Below are positions 1-8,974 of a stretch of DNA of 64,000 nt, one piece after another. The stretch is from Rhodobacteraceae bacterium F11138 (GTDB lineage: Bacteria > Pseudomonadota > Alphaproteobacteria > Rhodobacterales > Rhodobacteraceae). A program made the position numbers and the translations under genes. Where the stretch lies: assembly GCA_016521575.1 (NCBI GenBank), contig JAEKDP010000002.1:348098-412097 (forward strand), written 5' to 3'. Under the pieces are notes generated by a model. That model ran no database searches. It was not told the origin of the DNA and was given only the letters and a program-made list of their open reading frames with translations. The first letter of the stretch is position 1. Each line of letters starts with the position of its first letter.

Positions 1-103
1 CCACGGGCCCCATGCCCCGCCCCGGCGTGATGAATCGCGGGCTGTCCAAACTGCAGGGGCTTTTCGCCAGCCAGGCACATCTCTGGCGGCGAGGGCCGCG
101 CCC

Positions 104-1201
104 CTAGAGCGCGCGTTGCCAGCGATGCAGAATATCGTCCCCGACAGGCCGTGTTTCGATCAATTGAAACCGGGGGGCCGCATCCAGCCGGTCCAGTCCC
201 AGCGCCCCAATGGCGGGCAAACCTTCGGCACCGATTGTCAATCCGGCGGTGAAACCGATCAGTTCATCAACCAGATCCGCCGCCAGCAACGATCCGGCCA
301 GGGCGCTGCCGCCTTCGCAGAATACCCGTGTCAGCCCCGCCTGCCCCAGTTGTTGCAGAATATCCACCGGATCCAACTGCATCCCGTCCACCGCACAGGG
401 CAACAGCCTTGCCCCCATGCCCTGCCACGCCTTCAGGCGCTCTGCGTCTGCCGCGTCGCCATGGCACACCCATAGCGGTATTTCCCGTGCCGAACGCGCC
501 AGTTGGCCCAGCAAAGGCAGGTCCAGATGACGGGACACCACCACGCGCACCGGCTGCCGCTGAATGCCCAGATCCCGCACGGTCAAAGACGGATCATCCG
601 CCCGCGCCGTGCCCGCGCCCACCATGACGGCGTCGTGCCGGGCGCGCATGGCATGAACGGCGCGACGGGCTTGCGGGCCGGTGATCCACTGGCTTTGTCC
701 GGTTCCGGTGGCGATCCGCCCGTCAAAGCTGCTTGCCAGCTTCAGGGTGACCAACGGGCGCCCCTGTTCGGTGCGCAGGAAAAACCCGGCATGATCGCGC
801 GCCGCCTGGTCGGCCAGCACGCCGGTGGTCACCGAAATGCCATGCTGGCGCAGCGCGGCAAATCCCTGCCCCGCCACGCGGGGATCGCTGTCCTCGATCG
901 CGGCGACAACGCGCGCCACCCCGGCCGCAATCAGCGCGTCGCAACAGGGCGGCGTTTCACCGTGATGGGCGCAGGGTTCGAGAGTGATATAGGCTGTCGC
1001 ACCGCGCGCCAGATCCCCGGCCTGCGCCAACGCCACCGGTTCCGCATGCGGCCGCCCGCCCGGCTGGGTCCATCCGCGACCGACCACGCGCCCCTCGCTG
1101 ACCAGCACACAGCCCACGGACGGGTTTGGCCAGCAGGCACCCTGCCCGCGCCGGCCCAAAGACAAGGCCAGCGCCATGTAACGGATATCGGCGGCGTTCA
1201 C
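104..1201 (-). CDS. ribD: Bifunctional riboflavin biosynthesis deaminase/reductase RibD
   Basis: This 365-residue protein should carry out two consecutive steps of riboflavin synthesis: deamination of the diaminopyrimidine phosphoribosyl intermediate, then NADPH-dependent reduction of its ribose. The N-terminal deaminase domain (about 1-145) has the zinc site HAE (52-54) and [11 protein letters not shown] (about 76-86). The C-terminal RibD_C reductase domain begins near [13 protein letters not shown] and reaches the end. Length is normal for the fused enzyme. It lies downstream of nrdR with an ATGA-type 4-nt overlap, so the two are co-transcribed, a common alphaproteobacterial arrangement. 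Its stop is about 100 bases from the window edge; no other rib gene is visible. Confidence 0.96.
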   Translation of the reverse strand: MNAADIRYMALALSLGRRGQGACWPNPSVGCVLVSEGRVVGRGWTQPGGRPHAEPVALAQAGDLARGATAYITLEPCAHHGETPPCCDALIAAGVARVVAAIEDSDPRVAGQGFAALRQHGISVTTGVLADQAARDHAGFFLRTEQGRPLVTLKLASSFDGRIATGTGQSQWITGPQARRAVHAMRARHDAVMVGAGTARADDPSLTVRDLGIQRQPVRVVVSRHLDLPLLGQLARSAREIPLWVCHGDAADAERLKAWQGMGARLLPCAVDGMQLDPVDILQQLGQAGLTRVFCEGGSALAGSLLAADLVDELIGFTAGLTIGAEGLPAIGALGLDRLDAAPRFQLIETRPVGDDILHRWQRAL

Positions 1202-1662
1202 TCTTCCGGAGGCCGCGGCCGCAGCTCGTGGACGAAATCCTCGAAATCATCAGCCGCCTGGAAGTTCTTGTAAACGCTGGCAAACCGCACATAGGCCACG
1301 GTGTCGATCCGGGCCAGGGCTTCCATCACGATCTCGCCGATCTTGCTGGATGAAATATCGGTTTCGCCCATGCTTTCAAGCCGCCGCACGATGCCGGAAA
1401 TCATCTGGTCGATGCGCTCGGGTTCGACGGGGCGTTTCTGCATCGAGATGCGGATCGAGCGTTCCAGCTTGTCGCGGTCGAAATCTTCGCGTTTCCCGCT
1501 GGACTTGATCACCACCAGATCGCGCAGCTGCACGCGCTCATATGTGGTGAACCGGCCGCCGCAAGCCGGACAGAATCGTCGTCTCCTGATCGAAACGTGA
1601 TCTTCGGCGGGCCGGGAATCCTTGACCTGTGTGTCGATGTTTCCGCAAAACGGACAGCGCAT
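1198..1662 (-). CDS. nrdR: Transcriptional repressor NrdR
   Basis: NrdR represses ribonucleotide reductase genes by sensing dATP/ATP. The 154-residue protein has the N-terminal zinc ribbon (Cys3, Cys6, Cys31, Cys34) with the [17 protein letters not shown] segment, followed by an ATP-cone domain (about 49-139). Length and order match the family exactly. It is the first gene of an nrdR-ribD operon with a 4-nt overlap. No obvious NrdR box was identified upstream. Confidence 0.97.
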   Translation of the reverse strand: MRCPFCGNIDTQVKDSRPAEDHVSIRRRRFCPACGGRFTTYERVQLRDLVVIKSSGKREDFDRDKLERSIRISMQKRPVEPERIDQMISGIVRRLESMGETDISSSKIGEIVMEALARIDTVAYVRFASVYKNFQAADDFEDFVHELRPRPPEE

Positions 1663-1784
1663 CAGCCGATCCCTTTCCTATTTCTGCCACGCGTTGTGGG
1701 CACTTTGGCTCACCTATCCACAACTATAGGCCACCCTCTAGGATTTGGGTAGGGGTGAAATCCCACCTCTAGATACAGGCGGCA

Positions 1785-1940
1785 CTACCCCAGATGGGCC
1801 GCGATGCAACGCCGATGCGGGGCGTTTCGGTGTTCATACAGATAGATGCCCTGCCATGTGCCCGGAACCGGCCGGCCATCCGCCACCGGAATCGACAGGC
1901 TGACCGGCAACAGCGCCGCCGCCGTCATTTTCAGCCGCCC
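1785..1940 (-). pseudogene. 3' remnant of a yjbQ-type (UPF0047) gene
   Basis: A minus-strand frame ending in TAG at 1785-1787 encodes about 50 residues that match only the C-terminus of YjbQ/UPF0047 proteins. It includes SLSIPVADGR and the diagnostic GTWQGIYLYEHRN followed by a short Arg/His-rich tail. Upstream of about position 1940 the similarity stops, and the DNA is occupied by the end of a different gene whose stop codon lies at 1931-1933. The first 90 or so residues of a normal 135-140 residue YjbQ are therefore gone. It could be translated from an ATG at 1928, but a 47-residue tail would lack the active-site region. I read it as a decaying gene fragment. Confidence 0.75.
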
Positions 1941-2335
1941 AGGGACTTGTTCGTAAGACAGTAATCAAAAGCCATCGCGGCGCTTATATTTTCGCCGACC
2001 TGTGTGACCGACAACAGACCGATCTGTTTGTCCACGGCCTGCCCGGGCGCCACCAGCGAGAATTGTACGGCGGATTTTCGCGCCATGGTTTCCGCCTCGG
2101 CCCGCCCGCGCACGATATAGATGCGTTGCCCAAGCGGGGCCTCCAGCACGCGCCGCGCATAGTCGCCCGCTGCGCACCAGTAGTCCACGTTTGCCGAACC
2201 GGATTGGCCGACCACCTCGAACACGGCGTCCCGCACCGGGTTCACCGGCAAGCTGTTCCAGGCAGTCCATGCAGAACCGCTGCCCGGCAGCAGCCCCAGA
2301 CATGCGGCCCCGAATGCAATGAAAGTCCTGCGCAT
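1931..2335 (-). CDS. Secreted hypothetical protein, member 3 of a tandem paralogue triplet
   Basis: A 134-residue protein of unknown function. The start at 2335 (MRRTFIAFG) is chosen because AGGAG lies about 8 nt upstream and a signal peptide (about 1-24, ending SAWT) follows. A longer frame to 2401 would run into the next gene. The mature part shares a pattern with the next two upstream genes: NPV...VFEVV, YWCAAGDYARR, IYIVRG, AVQFSL and a final DYC. The two conserved cysteines could form a disulfide. It is the last gene of the row and overlaps the border of the yjbQ remnant. Confidence 0.72.
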   Translation of the reverse strand: MRRTFIAFGAACLGLLPGSGSAWTAWNSLPVNPVRDAVFEVVGQSGSANVDYWCAAGDYARRVLEAPLGQRIYIVRGRAEAETMARKSAVQFSLVAPGQAVDKQIGLLSVTQVGENISAAMAFDYCLTNKSLGG

Positions 2336-2363
2336 CACGAATGCTCCTGTAACCAGATCGGGT

Positions 2364-2780
2364 TTACCACCGGCGTATGATGTCATCGCCATTGCCCTCA
2401 TAGCAGTACCAGACCGCCGTATGCCGGGCCAGATTGTCGCCGACGGCCTTGACCGACAGGGATAGCGGGGTGTTGGTATCGGCCCCCGGAGGCGGTGACA
2501 AGGCGAACTGTACCGCCTTGTAGCCGGGGCGGTTCACGCTGGGTCCGATGCCGCGCCAGATATAGATGCGCCCGGCGGCGGGCACCCCCATCACGCGCTG
2601 CGCGAAATCGCCAGCGCCGCACCAGTAGTCCCAGGCGGCGGACCCCACACGCCCCACGACTTCGTACACGCCTTCGGAGACGGGAAATACCTCCAGCCGG
2701 TTGATCGACCACCAGGCAGAGGCCCAGCTGGGCGTTACGGCGACAATCGTCGCCAGGGCAAGTTTACGCAGACACACCAT
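2364..2780 (-). CDS. Secreted hypothetical protein, member 2 of a tandem paralogue triplet
   Basis: A 138-residue secreted protein with no recognised function. The ATG at 2780 is preceded by GAGG and starts a signal peptide (about 1-22, cleavage after SWASA). It has the family signature: VFPV...VYEVVGRVGS, DYWCGAGDFAQRV, IYIWRG, AVQFAL and WYCYE near the end. It lies 28 nt upstream of the preceding listed gene, so the two are probably co-transcribed. Divergence between the copies (about half of positions outside the motifs differ) indicates an old duplication. Confidence 0.72.
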   Translation of the reverse strand: MVCLRKLALATIVAVTPSWASAWWSINRLEVFPVSEGVYEVVGRVGSAAWDYWCGAGDFAQRVMGVPAAGRIYIWRGIGPSVNRPGYKAVQFALSPPPGADTNTPLSLSVKAVGDNLARHTAVWYCYEGNGDDIIRRW

Positions 2781-2886
2781 TTTTTACCTCGACACAGGAA
2801 ACGGGCAATATCCCTATCCGTTCTTTTAGCACATACAGTCGGCTGTTGTCAGGATATGCCGTGAACCTGCGCCGATCCCGGCCGGA

Positions 2887-3297
2887 TCAGAACGGCACCT
2901 GCTTCTGACAATAGGCAAACCCCTGCTGCACCGTCATGCTGTCCCCGACCTTGAGCGCATTGATGCTGAGGGACGGCGCGCTTGGCGTGACCCCTGCGGT
3001 TTGCGGATCCAGGGTGAACTGCGCCGCGGACCGTCTGTTTGTGGTTTCACTGGGGCCAAGCCCGCGGGCAATATAGACGCGCGCCTGCCACGGCGCTTTC
3101 AGCGCGCGCTGCGCATAATCCGCAGCCCCGCACCAATACAAACCGCCCCCGCCGCCACCGCGGGGCACGACTTCGAACACGGCAGCATTCACGGGATTGA
3201 CCCGCGCGCCGTTCCGGGCAGTAAAGGCATTGGCCAGAACCGGCTGCAACATCGCCATGCCGGTGAGCAGCGCCATTCCGAGTGTTCGTGATTTCAT
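2887..3297 (-). CDS. Secreted hypothetical protein, member 1 of a tandem paralogue triplet
   Basis: A 136-residue protein. The start at 3297 (MKSRTLG) has AGAGGACAAGG directly upstream, and a signal peptide of about 24 residues follows (ending VLANA). The mature region carries the triplet signature: VNPVNAAVFEVV, YWCGAADYAQRA, VYIARG, AAQFTL and FAYC. A run of six glycines (GGGGGG) replaces the spacer before YWC in this copy. Function is unknown; a small disulfide-bonded periplasmic or extracellular domain is plausible. It is 106 nt from the next member, so it may have its own transcript or lead the group. Confidence 0.72.
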   Translation of the reverse strand: MKSRTLGMALLTGMAMLQPVLANAFTARNGARVNPVNAAVFEVVPRGGGGGGLYWCGAADYAQRALKAPWQARVYIARGLGPSETTNRRSAAQFTLDPQTAGVTPSAPSLSINALKVGDSMTVQQGFAYCQKQVPF

Positions 3298-3397
3298 CCT
3301 TGTCCTCTTTGTCTGCTGGATTGAACCCCGGTATACCGCCATTCCCGCATCGGACCGTGACGGCCGAACCGGGTGTGCGACCCTTCAGGGCACTCCG

Positions 3398-4972
3398 TTA
3401 CATCACCGCTTCGATGAGATAGGGCCCCTGAGACGAAAGGCCAGCGCGCAGCGCATGGGCCAGTGCGGCGCAATCTTCGACCCGGGTTGCCTCAACCCCC
3501 AGACCTTGCGCCATCGAGACCCACCCGAGATCCGGACGGTTCAGAGACAGCATGTCCACCGCGCGCGGACCGGGGTTTTGCACACCCACATTGGTCAGTT
3601 CCCCGCGTAGGATTTCATAGCTGCGATTGGAAAAGATCACGATGGTGACATCCTGCTGTTCACGCGCCATGCTCCAGAGCGCCTGAATGGTATACATCGC
3701 GCTGCCATCGCCGATCAGCGCCAGCACCTTGCGGTCCGGACAGGCCGTCGCCGCCCCCACCGCGACCGGCAGACCAAACCCGATCGAACCGCCGCAGTTG
3801 TTCAGCCAGCTGTGCGGCGCGGCCCCTTCGGTGGCGGCAAAGAACGCACGCCCCGTGGTCACGGATTCATCCACCACAATGGCGTTTTCCGGAATCGCAA
3901 GCGCCAGAACCGCCGCGATGCTTTCCGGCGTGATCGCGCCATCCGGCATGCTGATGTCACCCGGAGTGCCGACCGCAGCCGTCATGCAAAGCGCCCCCAC
4001 CCCGTCGCACAGCATCGCCAGGGCAGCGCCCAGATCCGCGCCCGTATCCGCCAACGCAACGATCCGCGCATCCGGATGGGTCAACACCGCCGGTTTTCCC
4101 GGATAGGCGAAAAACCCGATCGGCGCGCGCGCACCGATCAGCACGATGCGCCGATAGCGGGCCAGCGTTTCCAGCGCCATGTCGATCGGGTACGGCACCT
4201 TGCACACGGGCACCCGCCCAAGCCCGCGCTCAACGCGCGCATTGGACCACTCCGACAGCACCGCGCAACCGGTCCGCGCCGCAATCCGCCCCGCCATTTC
4301 CAGATTCTCGGCGCTCAGCGCCGCACCGCCCAGCAACAACAGACTGTCCGGCCCGTCCAGCGCGGCCACGGCGTCGTCGATACGCTCGGGCGCAATCGGC
4401 GTCTGCGCCACCTCCGGCAGCGGCCGCGCGACCGGGCCACCCGGAGTCCACGCCGTATCGCTGGGCAGGATCAGCGTGGCGATCTGACCCGGATGCGTTT
4501 TCGCGGCCTGCACCGCCCGCGCCCCGTCCCGCGCCACGTCGGCGGCCTGGCCAGAGGAATGGACCCAATGCGAAACCGGTCCCGCGATCCCGGCGATATC
4601 CGAGGTCAGCGGGGCATCCAGTTCGACATGGCTGGCGGCATGTTCACCCACGATATTGACCACGCCGCTGCCTGCCTTCTTGGCATTGTGCAGATTGGCC
4701 AGCCCATTCGCCAGCCCCGGCCCCAGATGCAGCAGCGTGCAGGCCGGTTTGCGCGTCATGCGGAAATATCCGTCCGCCGCCCCGGTCGCCACCCCTTCGA
4801 ACAGCGCCAGAACCGACCGCATGCCGGGCACATGATCAAGCGCCGCAACAAAATGCATTTCCGACGTGCCGGGATTGGAAAAACACGTATCGACACCGCA
4901 GCCGATCAACGTGCGCACCAGACTTTCGGCCCCGTTCATCTGCACTTCCGACGTTTCGGGTTGATCTGTCAT
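3398..4972 (-). CDS. Thiamine pyrophosphate-dependent enzyme, acetolactate synthase-like
   Basis: A 524-residue TPP enzyme of the acetolactate synthase/benzoylformate decarboxylase superfamily. The start at 4972 has an AGAGGCGG site; a longer frame lacks conserved N-terminal residues. The N-terminal Pyr domain holds the cofactor-activating Glu59 in LALFEGVATGAADGY, preceded by FSNPGTSEMHF. The C-terminal PP domain has GDGSAMYTIQALW with the downstream N in FSNRSYEIL. Orthologues are often labelled acetolactate synthase large subunit, but no small subunit is nearby. The true substrate, a 2-oxoacid decarboxylation or carboligation, is unknown. It is divergent from the molybdenum hydroxylase operon, suggesting a shared pathway. 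Confidence 0.85.
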   Translation of the reverse strand: MTDQPETSEVQMNGAESLVRTLIGCGVDTCFSNPGTSEMHFVAALDHVPGMRSVLALFEGVATGAADGYFRMTRKPACTLLHLGPGLANGLANLHNAKKAGSGVVNIVGEHAASHVELDAPLTSDIAGIAGPVSHWVHSSGQAADVARDGARAVQAAKTHPGQIATLILPSDTAWTPGGPVARPLPEVAQTPIAPERIDDAVAALDGPDSLLLLGGAALSAENLEMAGRIAARTGCAVLSEWSNARVERGLGRVPVCKVPYPIDMALETLARYRRIVLIGARAPIGFFAYPGKPAVLTHPDARIVALADTGADLGAALAMLCDGVGALCMTAAVGTPGDISMPDGAITPESIAAVLALAIPENAIVVDESVTTGRAFFAATEGAAPHSWLNNCGGSIGFGLPVAVGAATACPDRKVLALIGDGSAMYTIQALWSMAREQQDVTIVIFSNRSYEILRGELTNVGVQNPGPRAVDMLSLNRPDLGWVSMAQGLGVEATRVEDCAALAHALRAGLSSQGPYLIEAVM

Positions 4973-5132
4973 CACCGCCTCTTGCCCCCTTTGAACTTGC
5001 CCAACCCTAGGCCCCACCGCCGGACGGATGCAATCGTGTTTGACAGCGGACCGCAATCCGGGAAACCGCAAGGTTGCCGTTGCCCACACGATCTGAAACA
5101 GTTGCGCAGCCAGTCACGCGTGAGGAGATCAC

Positions 5133-5999
5133 ATGCAGTACCACACCCCGACCAGCTTTGAAGACGCAATAGAGATCGCAGCCCAAGCCGATGGTATCAC
5201 AAGATTCTTGGCAGGAGGCACCGACGTTCTGGTCCAGTTGCGCGCCGATATCGTGACCCCCGATACCCTGATCGACATCAAGGGAATCAGCGGCACCAAA
5301 ACGATCACCCACAATGACGATGGAAGCTGGCGGATCGGCGTAGCCGTGTCCGGTGCGGAAATGACCGAACACCCCACGCTGGCACGCGATTGGCCCGGTG
5401 TGGTCGAGGCCACGGACCTGATCGGATCGACCCAGGTGCAGGGGCGCTGCACCATGGTCGGCAACCTGTGCAACGGCTCGCCTGCCGCCGATGCGGTCCC
5501 GGCCATGGTCGCCGCGGGCATGACCGTCACGGTCTCGGGGCCGGACGGCACACGCGAACTGGCGGTCGAAGATGTCCCCACCGGTCCCGGAAAGACCTGT
5601 CTGGCCAAGGGCGAACTGATCTCGGCGGTGAATATCCCGGCGCGCGGCGCCAATGGCGGCGATGCCTATCTGCGGTTCATCCCGCGCACCGAGATGGACA
5701 TCGCGGTCGTGGGGGCGGCCGTCAATCTGCGGCTGGAGGGGGACACCATCACCGAGGCGCGCGTGTCGCTGGGGGCTGTTGCACCCACCGTGTTGCTGGT
5801 GCCGCAAGCCGCCGACGCGATCATCGGCACCACGCTGGACGACGCCGCGCTGACCGCGCTGGCACAGGCCGCCAACGCCGCCTGCGCGCCCATAGATGAC
5901 AAGCGCGGCACCATCAAGTTCCGCACCCATGTGGCCGGCGTGCTGGCCCAACGCGCCGCGCGCATCGCCTATGAACGCGCCCAGAAGGCAGGGAAATAA
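5133..5999 (+). CDS. Molybdenum hydroxylase FAD-binding (medium) subunit
   Basis: A 288-residue FAD-binding subunit of a xanthine oxidase-family molybdenum hydroxylase (CoxM type). It passes electrons from the Fe-S subunit to FAD and on to an acceptor. The FAD-binding AGGTD loop is at 27-31 and the second flavin loop MVGNLCNGSPAAD near 110. GGAG lies 8 nt before the ATG. It is first in a four-gene operon (M-S-L order) with a 3-nt gap to the Fe-S subunit. Substrate cannot be read from this subunit. Confidence 0.92.
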   Translation: MQYHTPTSFEDAIEIAAQADGITRFLAGGTDVLVQLRADIVTPDTLIDIKGISGTKTITHNDDGSWRIGVAVSGAEMTEHPTLARDWPGVVEATDLIGSTQVQGRCTMVGNLCNGSPAADAVPAMVAAGMTVTVSGPDGTRELAVEDVPTGPGKTCLAKGELISAVNIPARGANGGDAYLRFIPRTEMDIAVVGAAVNLRLEGDTITEARVSLGAVAPTVLLVPQAADAIIGTTLDDAALTALAQAANAACAPIDDKRGTIKFRTHVAGVLAQRAARIAYERAQKAGK

Positions 6000-6002
6000 G
6001 CC

Positions 6003-6482
6003 ATGAGCAAAATACACGTCACCACCACCGTCAACGGCGACGAGGTCGAATTCCTGTGCGATCCGCGCGAAACCGTTCTGGATGTACTGCGCGACCGGCT
6101 GGGCATGACCGGCTCCAAGGAAGGCTGCGGCACCGGCGATTGCGGTGCCTGCTCGATCACTCTGGACGGGCGGCTGGTGTGTTCCTGCCTGGTGCTGGGC
6201 GCCGAGGCCGAGGGCCGCGAAATCGAAACCGTCGAAGGCATCGCCACGGGCGAGGACCTGCACCCGCTGCAACAGAAATTCATCGAATATGCCGCTCTGC
6301 AATGCGGCATCTGCACGCCGGGCATTCTGGTCGCCACCAAGGCGCTGCTGGAAAAGAACCCGGACCCCACCGAAACCGAAGTGCGGTACTGGCTGGCGGG
6401 CAATCTCTGCCGCTGCACCGGCTATGACAAGATCATCCGCGCCGTGATGGACACGGCGGCGGACATGCGGGAGGCATCGTGA
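6003..6482 (+). CDS. Molybdenum hydroxylase 2Fe-2S (small) subunit
   Basis: A 159-residue subunit with two [2Fe-2S] clusters linking the Mo centre to FAD. The plant-ferredoxin-type N-terminal half has GCGTGDCGACS followed by VCSC. The C-terminal helical half has the CGICTPG and LCRCTGY motifs. All eight cluster cysteines are present. The stop TGA shares its final base with the ATG of the large subunit, indicating translational coupling. Length is normal for CoxS-like subunits. Confidence 0.94.
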   Translation: MSKIHVTTTVNGDEVEFLCDPRETVLDVLRDRLGMTGSKEGCGTGDCGACSITLDGRLVCSCLVLGAEAEGREIETVEGIATGEDLHPLQQKFIEYAALQCGICTPGILVATKALLEKNPDPTETEVRYWLAGNLCRCTGYDKIIRAVMDTAADMREAS

Positions 6483-8731
6483 TGGCACTGGACAACATGA
6501 AAACCACCGGTTTCACCCAGGTCGGCACCACCCCGAACCGCCCCGACGGGCTGGACAAGGTCACAGGGCGCGCCCGGTTCGGCGCCGATGTGACCGCTCC
6601 GGGCATGCTGCATGCCGTGATCGTGCGCAGCCCGCACGCCCATGCCCGCATCAAACGCATCGACACCAGCAAGGCCGAGGCGCTGGCGGGTGTCAAAGGC
6701 ATCGTCACCCGCGCCGATTTCGCCACCGGCCTGACCGGCGAAAACTGGAACATCCTGGAAAACGTGATGGCAAGCGACACCGCCCTGTATGACGGGCACG
6801 CCGTTGCCGCCGTCGCAGCCACCAGCGCGCTGACCGCGCGCGATGCGGCCAAGCTGGTCGAGGTCGAATACGAAATCCTGCCCCATGTCACCGACGTGGA
6901 CAAGGCGATGGCCCCGGATGCGCCGGTGATCCGTGCTGGTGCCGCCGATGGCTCGGTCCCCGAGGGTCAGCATCCCAATGTCGTGCGGTATCACGAAAGT
7001 GGCCACGGCGATGTCCAGGCTGGCTTTGACGAAGCAGATCTGGTGATCGAGGATCACTTCACGACCGAAGCCACCCATCAGGGGTACATCGAACCGCACG
7101 CCTGTCTGGGCATTCTGGGCGGCGACGGCAAGGGCGAACTGTGGTGCTGCACCCAGGGTCACTGGAACGTGCAAAAGATCTGTGCGGCGCTGCTGGGGTT
7201 GGAAACAGCCAACCTGCGCGTCACCGCCAGCGAAATCGGCGGCGGGTTTGGCGGCAAGACAGCCGTGTTCATCGAACCGGTCGCGCTGGCGCTGGCCCGC
7301 AAGACCAACAAACCGGTCAAACTGGTGATGCCGCGCGCCGATGTGTTCAAGGCCACCGGCCCCACTGCGTCAACGTCGATGGACATCAAGATTGGCATGA
7401 AGAAGGACGGTACCATCACCGCAGCGCAGGGCGTGTTCCGGCTGCAGGGCGGTGCCTTTCCCGGTGCGCCCGCGGACATGACTGCCATGTGTGCCTTCGC
7501 GCCCTATGCGCTGAGCAATGTGCACCAGGTCGGATATGACGTGATGAGCAACCGCCCCAAACAGGCTGCCTATCGCGCGCCGGGATCGCCTATGGCGGCC
7601 TTTGCCGTGGAATCCGTGATTGACGAATTGTGCGGGCAACTGGGGCTCGACCCGATCGAGGTGCGGCTGAAGAATGCCAGCAAGGAAGGCACCAAGGCCA
7701 GCTATGGCCCGACCTTCCAGCGCATCGGGCTGGTCGAAACACTGGAAGCCGCCAAGGCGCATCCGCATTACTCCGCCCCGCTGAAACCCGGTCAGGGGCG
7801 TGGAATCTCCTGTGGCTTCTGGTTCAACCACGGCGGCGAAACCGCCGTTTCCCTTGCGTTGTCCGAAGACGGAACAGCGCAGTTGGCCGTGGGCACGCCC
7901 GATATCGGCGGCAGCCGGGCGTCGATGGCGCTGATGGCAGCCGAAGAGCTGGGCATTCCCTATGAAAACATCCGCGTGACCATCGCCGATACGGCAACGC
8001 TGGGCTATAACGAAGTCAGCCACGGCAGCCGCGTGACCTATGCCAGCGGCCTGGCCACGATCGAGGCGGCGCGCGATGCGGTCAAGAAACTGTGCGGTCG
8101 CGCCGCCGCGAAATGGGGCATTCCCGAAGACGCTGTGAAATGGGAAAACGGCTGCGCCGTGCCCTCGGGGCCCAATGCCGGCGATTTCGATCCGCTGCCA
8201 ATGGCCGAGATCACCGCGAACATGGGCGCAACCGGCGGCCCCATCGTGGGCCATTTCGAGGCCACGCCCGAAGGTGCCGGCGTCAGCTTTGCCACCCATA
8301 TCGTCGATGCCGAGGTCGATCCCGAAACCGGCAAGACCAGCGTGGTGCGCTATACCGTCGTACAGGATGCCGGCAAGGCGATCCACCCGACCTATGTCGA
8401 AGGCCAGTTTCAGGGCGGCGCAGCGCAGGGCATCGGCTGGGCCTTGAACGAGGAATATATCTATGGCGATGACGGGCGTTTGCAGAACGCGCTGTTCCTG
8501 GATTATCGCATCCCGGTGGCCAGCGATCTGCCGATGATCGACACCGTGATCATCGAAGTTCCGAACCCGGGCCACCCTTACGGCGTGCGCGGCGTTGGCG
8601 AAACGTCGATCTGTCCGCCCCTGGCTGCGATTGCCAACGCCGTGTCTGCGGCGGCCGCTGTGCGGTTGCGCCAATTGCCGATGTCGCCGCCGCGTATTCT
8701 GGAGGCGCTGGAGCAGAAGCGCGATGGTTGA
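6482..8731 (+). CDS. Molybdenum hydroxylase molybdopterin-binding (large) subunit
   Basis: A 749-residue catalytic subunit that binds the molybdenum-pyranopterin cofactor. The ATG at 6482 overlaps the upstream TGA (TGATG) and has GGGAGG at a good distance; a GTG at 6479 is an alternative. Visible motifs are GGGFGGK (near 250), AYRAPGSP (near 355) and the C-terminal GVRGVGETSICPP with the catalytic glutamate of the family. The AYRCSFR loop of true CO dehydrogenase is absent, so this is not a form I CO dehydrogenase. It is likely an aldehyde, purine or heterocycle hydroxylase; the substrate is unknown. It overlaps the MoaD-like gene by 8 nt. Confidence 0.92.
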   Translation: MALDNMKTTGFTQVGTTPNRPDGLDKVTGRARFGADVTAPGMLHAVIVRSPHAHARIKRIDTSKAEALAGVKGIVTRADFATGLTGENWNILENVMASDTALYDGHAVAAVAATSALTARDAAKLVEVEYEILPHVTDVDKAMAPDAPVIRAGAADGSVPEGQHPNVVRYHESGHGDVQAGFDEADLVIEDHFTTEATHQGYIEPHACLGILGGDGKGELWCCTQGHWNVQKICAALLGLETANLRVTASEIGGGFGGKTAVFIEPVALALARKTNKPVKLVMPRADVFKATGPTASTSMDIKIGMKKDGTITAAQGVFRLQGGAFPGAPADMTAMCAFAPYALSNVHQVGYDVMSNRPKQAAYRAPGSPMAAFAVESVIDELCGQLGLDPIEVRLKNASKEGTKASYGPTFQRIGLVETLEAAKAHPHYSAPLKPGQGRGISCGFWFNHGGETAVSLALSEDGTAQLAVGTPDIGGSRASMALMAAEELGIPYENIRVTIADTATLGYNEVSHGSRVTYASGLATIEAARDAVKKLCGRAAAKWGIPEDAVKWENGCAVPSGPNAGDFDPLPMAEITANMGATGGPIVGHFEATPEGAGVSFATHIVDAEVDPETGKTSVVRYTVVQDAGKAIHPTYVEGQFQGGAAQGIGWALNEEYIYGDDGRLQNALFLDYRIPVASDLPMIDTVIIEVPNPGHPYGVRGVGETSICPPLAAIANAVSAAAAVRLRQLPMSPPRILEALEQKRDG

Positions 8732-8969
8732 AGTCAACCTCTGGTCCGGCCTGCGCCCGCTTGCCGATGGCAAGGACAAGGTCGAGGTCGAAGCCGAAAC
8801 AGTCGGCGAGGTCCTGAGCGGCCTCGTCCAGGCGCACCCCGGTCTTCAGGACGCCATAGACGCCGGGGTTTCGGTTGCCGTTGACGGGCGCGTCATTGCC
8901 AGCAGCCTGACTGAACCGGTCAAACCCGACAGCGAGGTCTTCTTGATGCAGCGACTGAAAGGCGGCTGA
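8724..8969 (+). CDS. MoaD/ThiS-family sulfur carrier, operon-linked to a molybdoenzyme
   Basis: An 81-residue ubiquitin-fold protein starting MVEVNLWSGL and ending LKGG. The terminal Gly-Gly is where MoaD/ThiS proteins are adenylated and thiocarboxylated. The start at 8724 lies inside the end of the large-subunit gene (8-nt overlap), so translation is coupled. MoaD supplies sulfur for the molybdopterin dithiolene. A copy sitting in a molybdenum hydroxylase operon with no moaE beside it suggests a dedicated carrier or an accessory sulfuration role. The family call is firm; the specific role is inference. Confidence 0.85.
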   Translation: MVEVNLWSGLRPLADGKDKVEVEAETVGEVLSGLVQAHPGLQDAIDAGVSVAVDGRVIASSLTEPVKPDSEVFLMQRLKGG

Positions 8970-8974
8970 CGCCA

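Noticed and set aside
1..107. A plus-strand frame open from the window edge to a TAG at 105-107, overlapping the ribD stop.
   Set aside because: Only about 34 residues are visible, with no recognisable motif. GC-rich DNA gives such frames by chance, so I do not call a gene.
5040..5045. A TTGACA hexamer upstream of the molybdenum hydroxylase operon as a -35 box.
   Set aside because: No acceptable -10 sequence lies 16-18 nt downstream.
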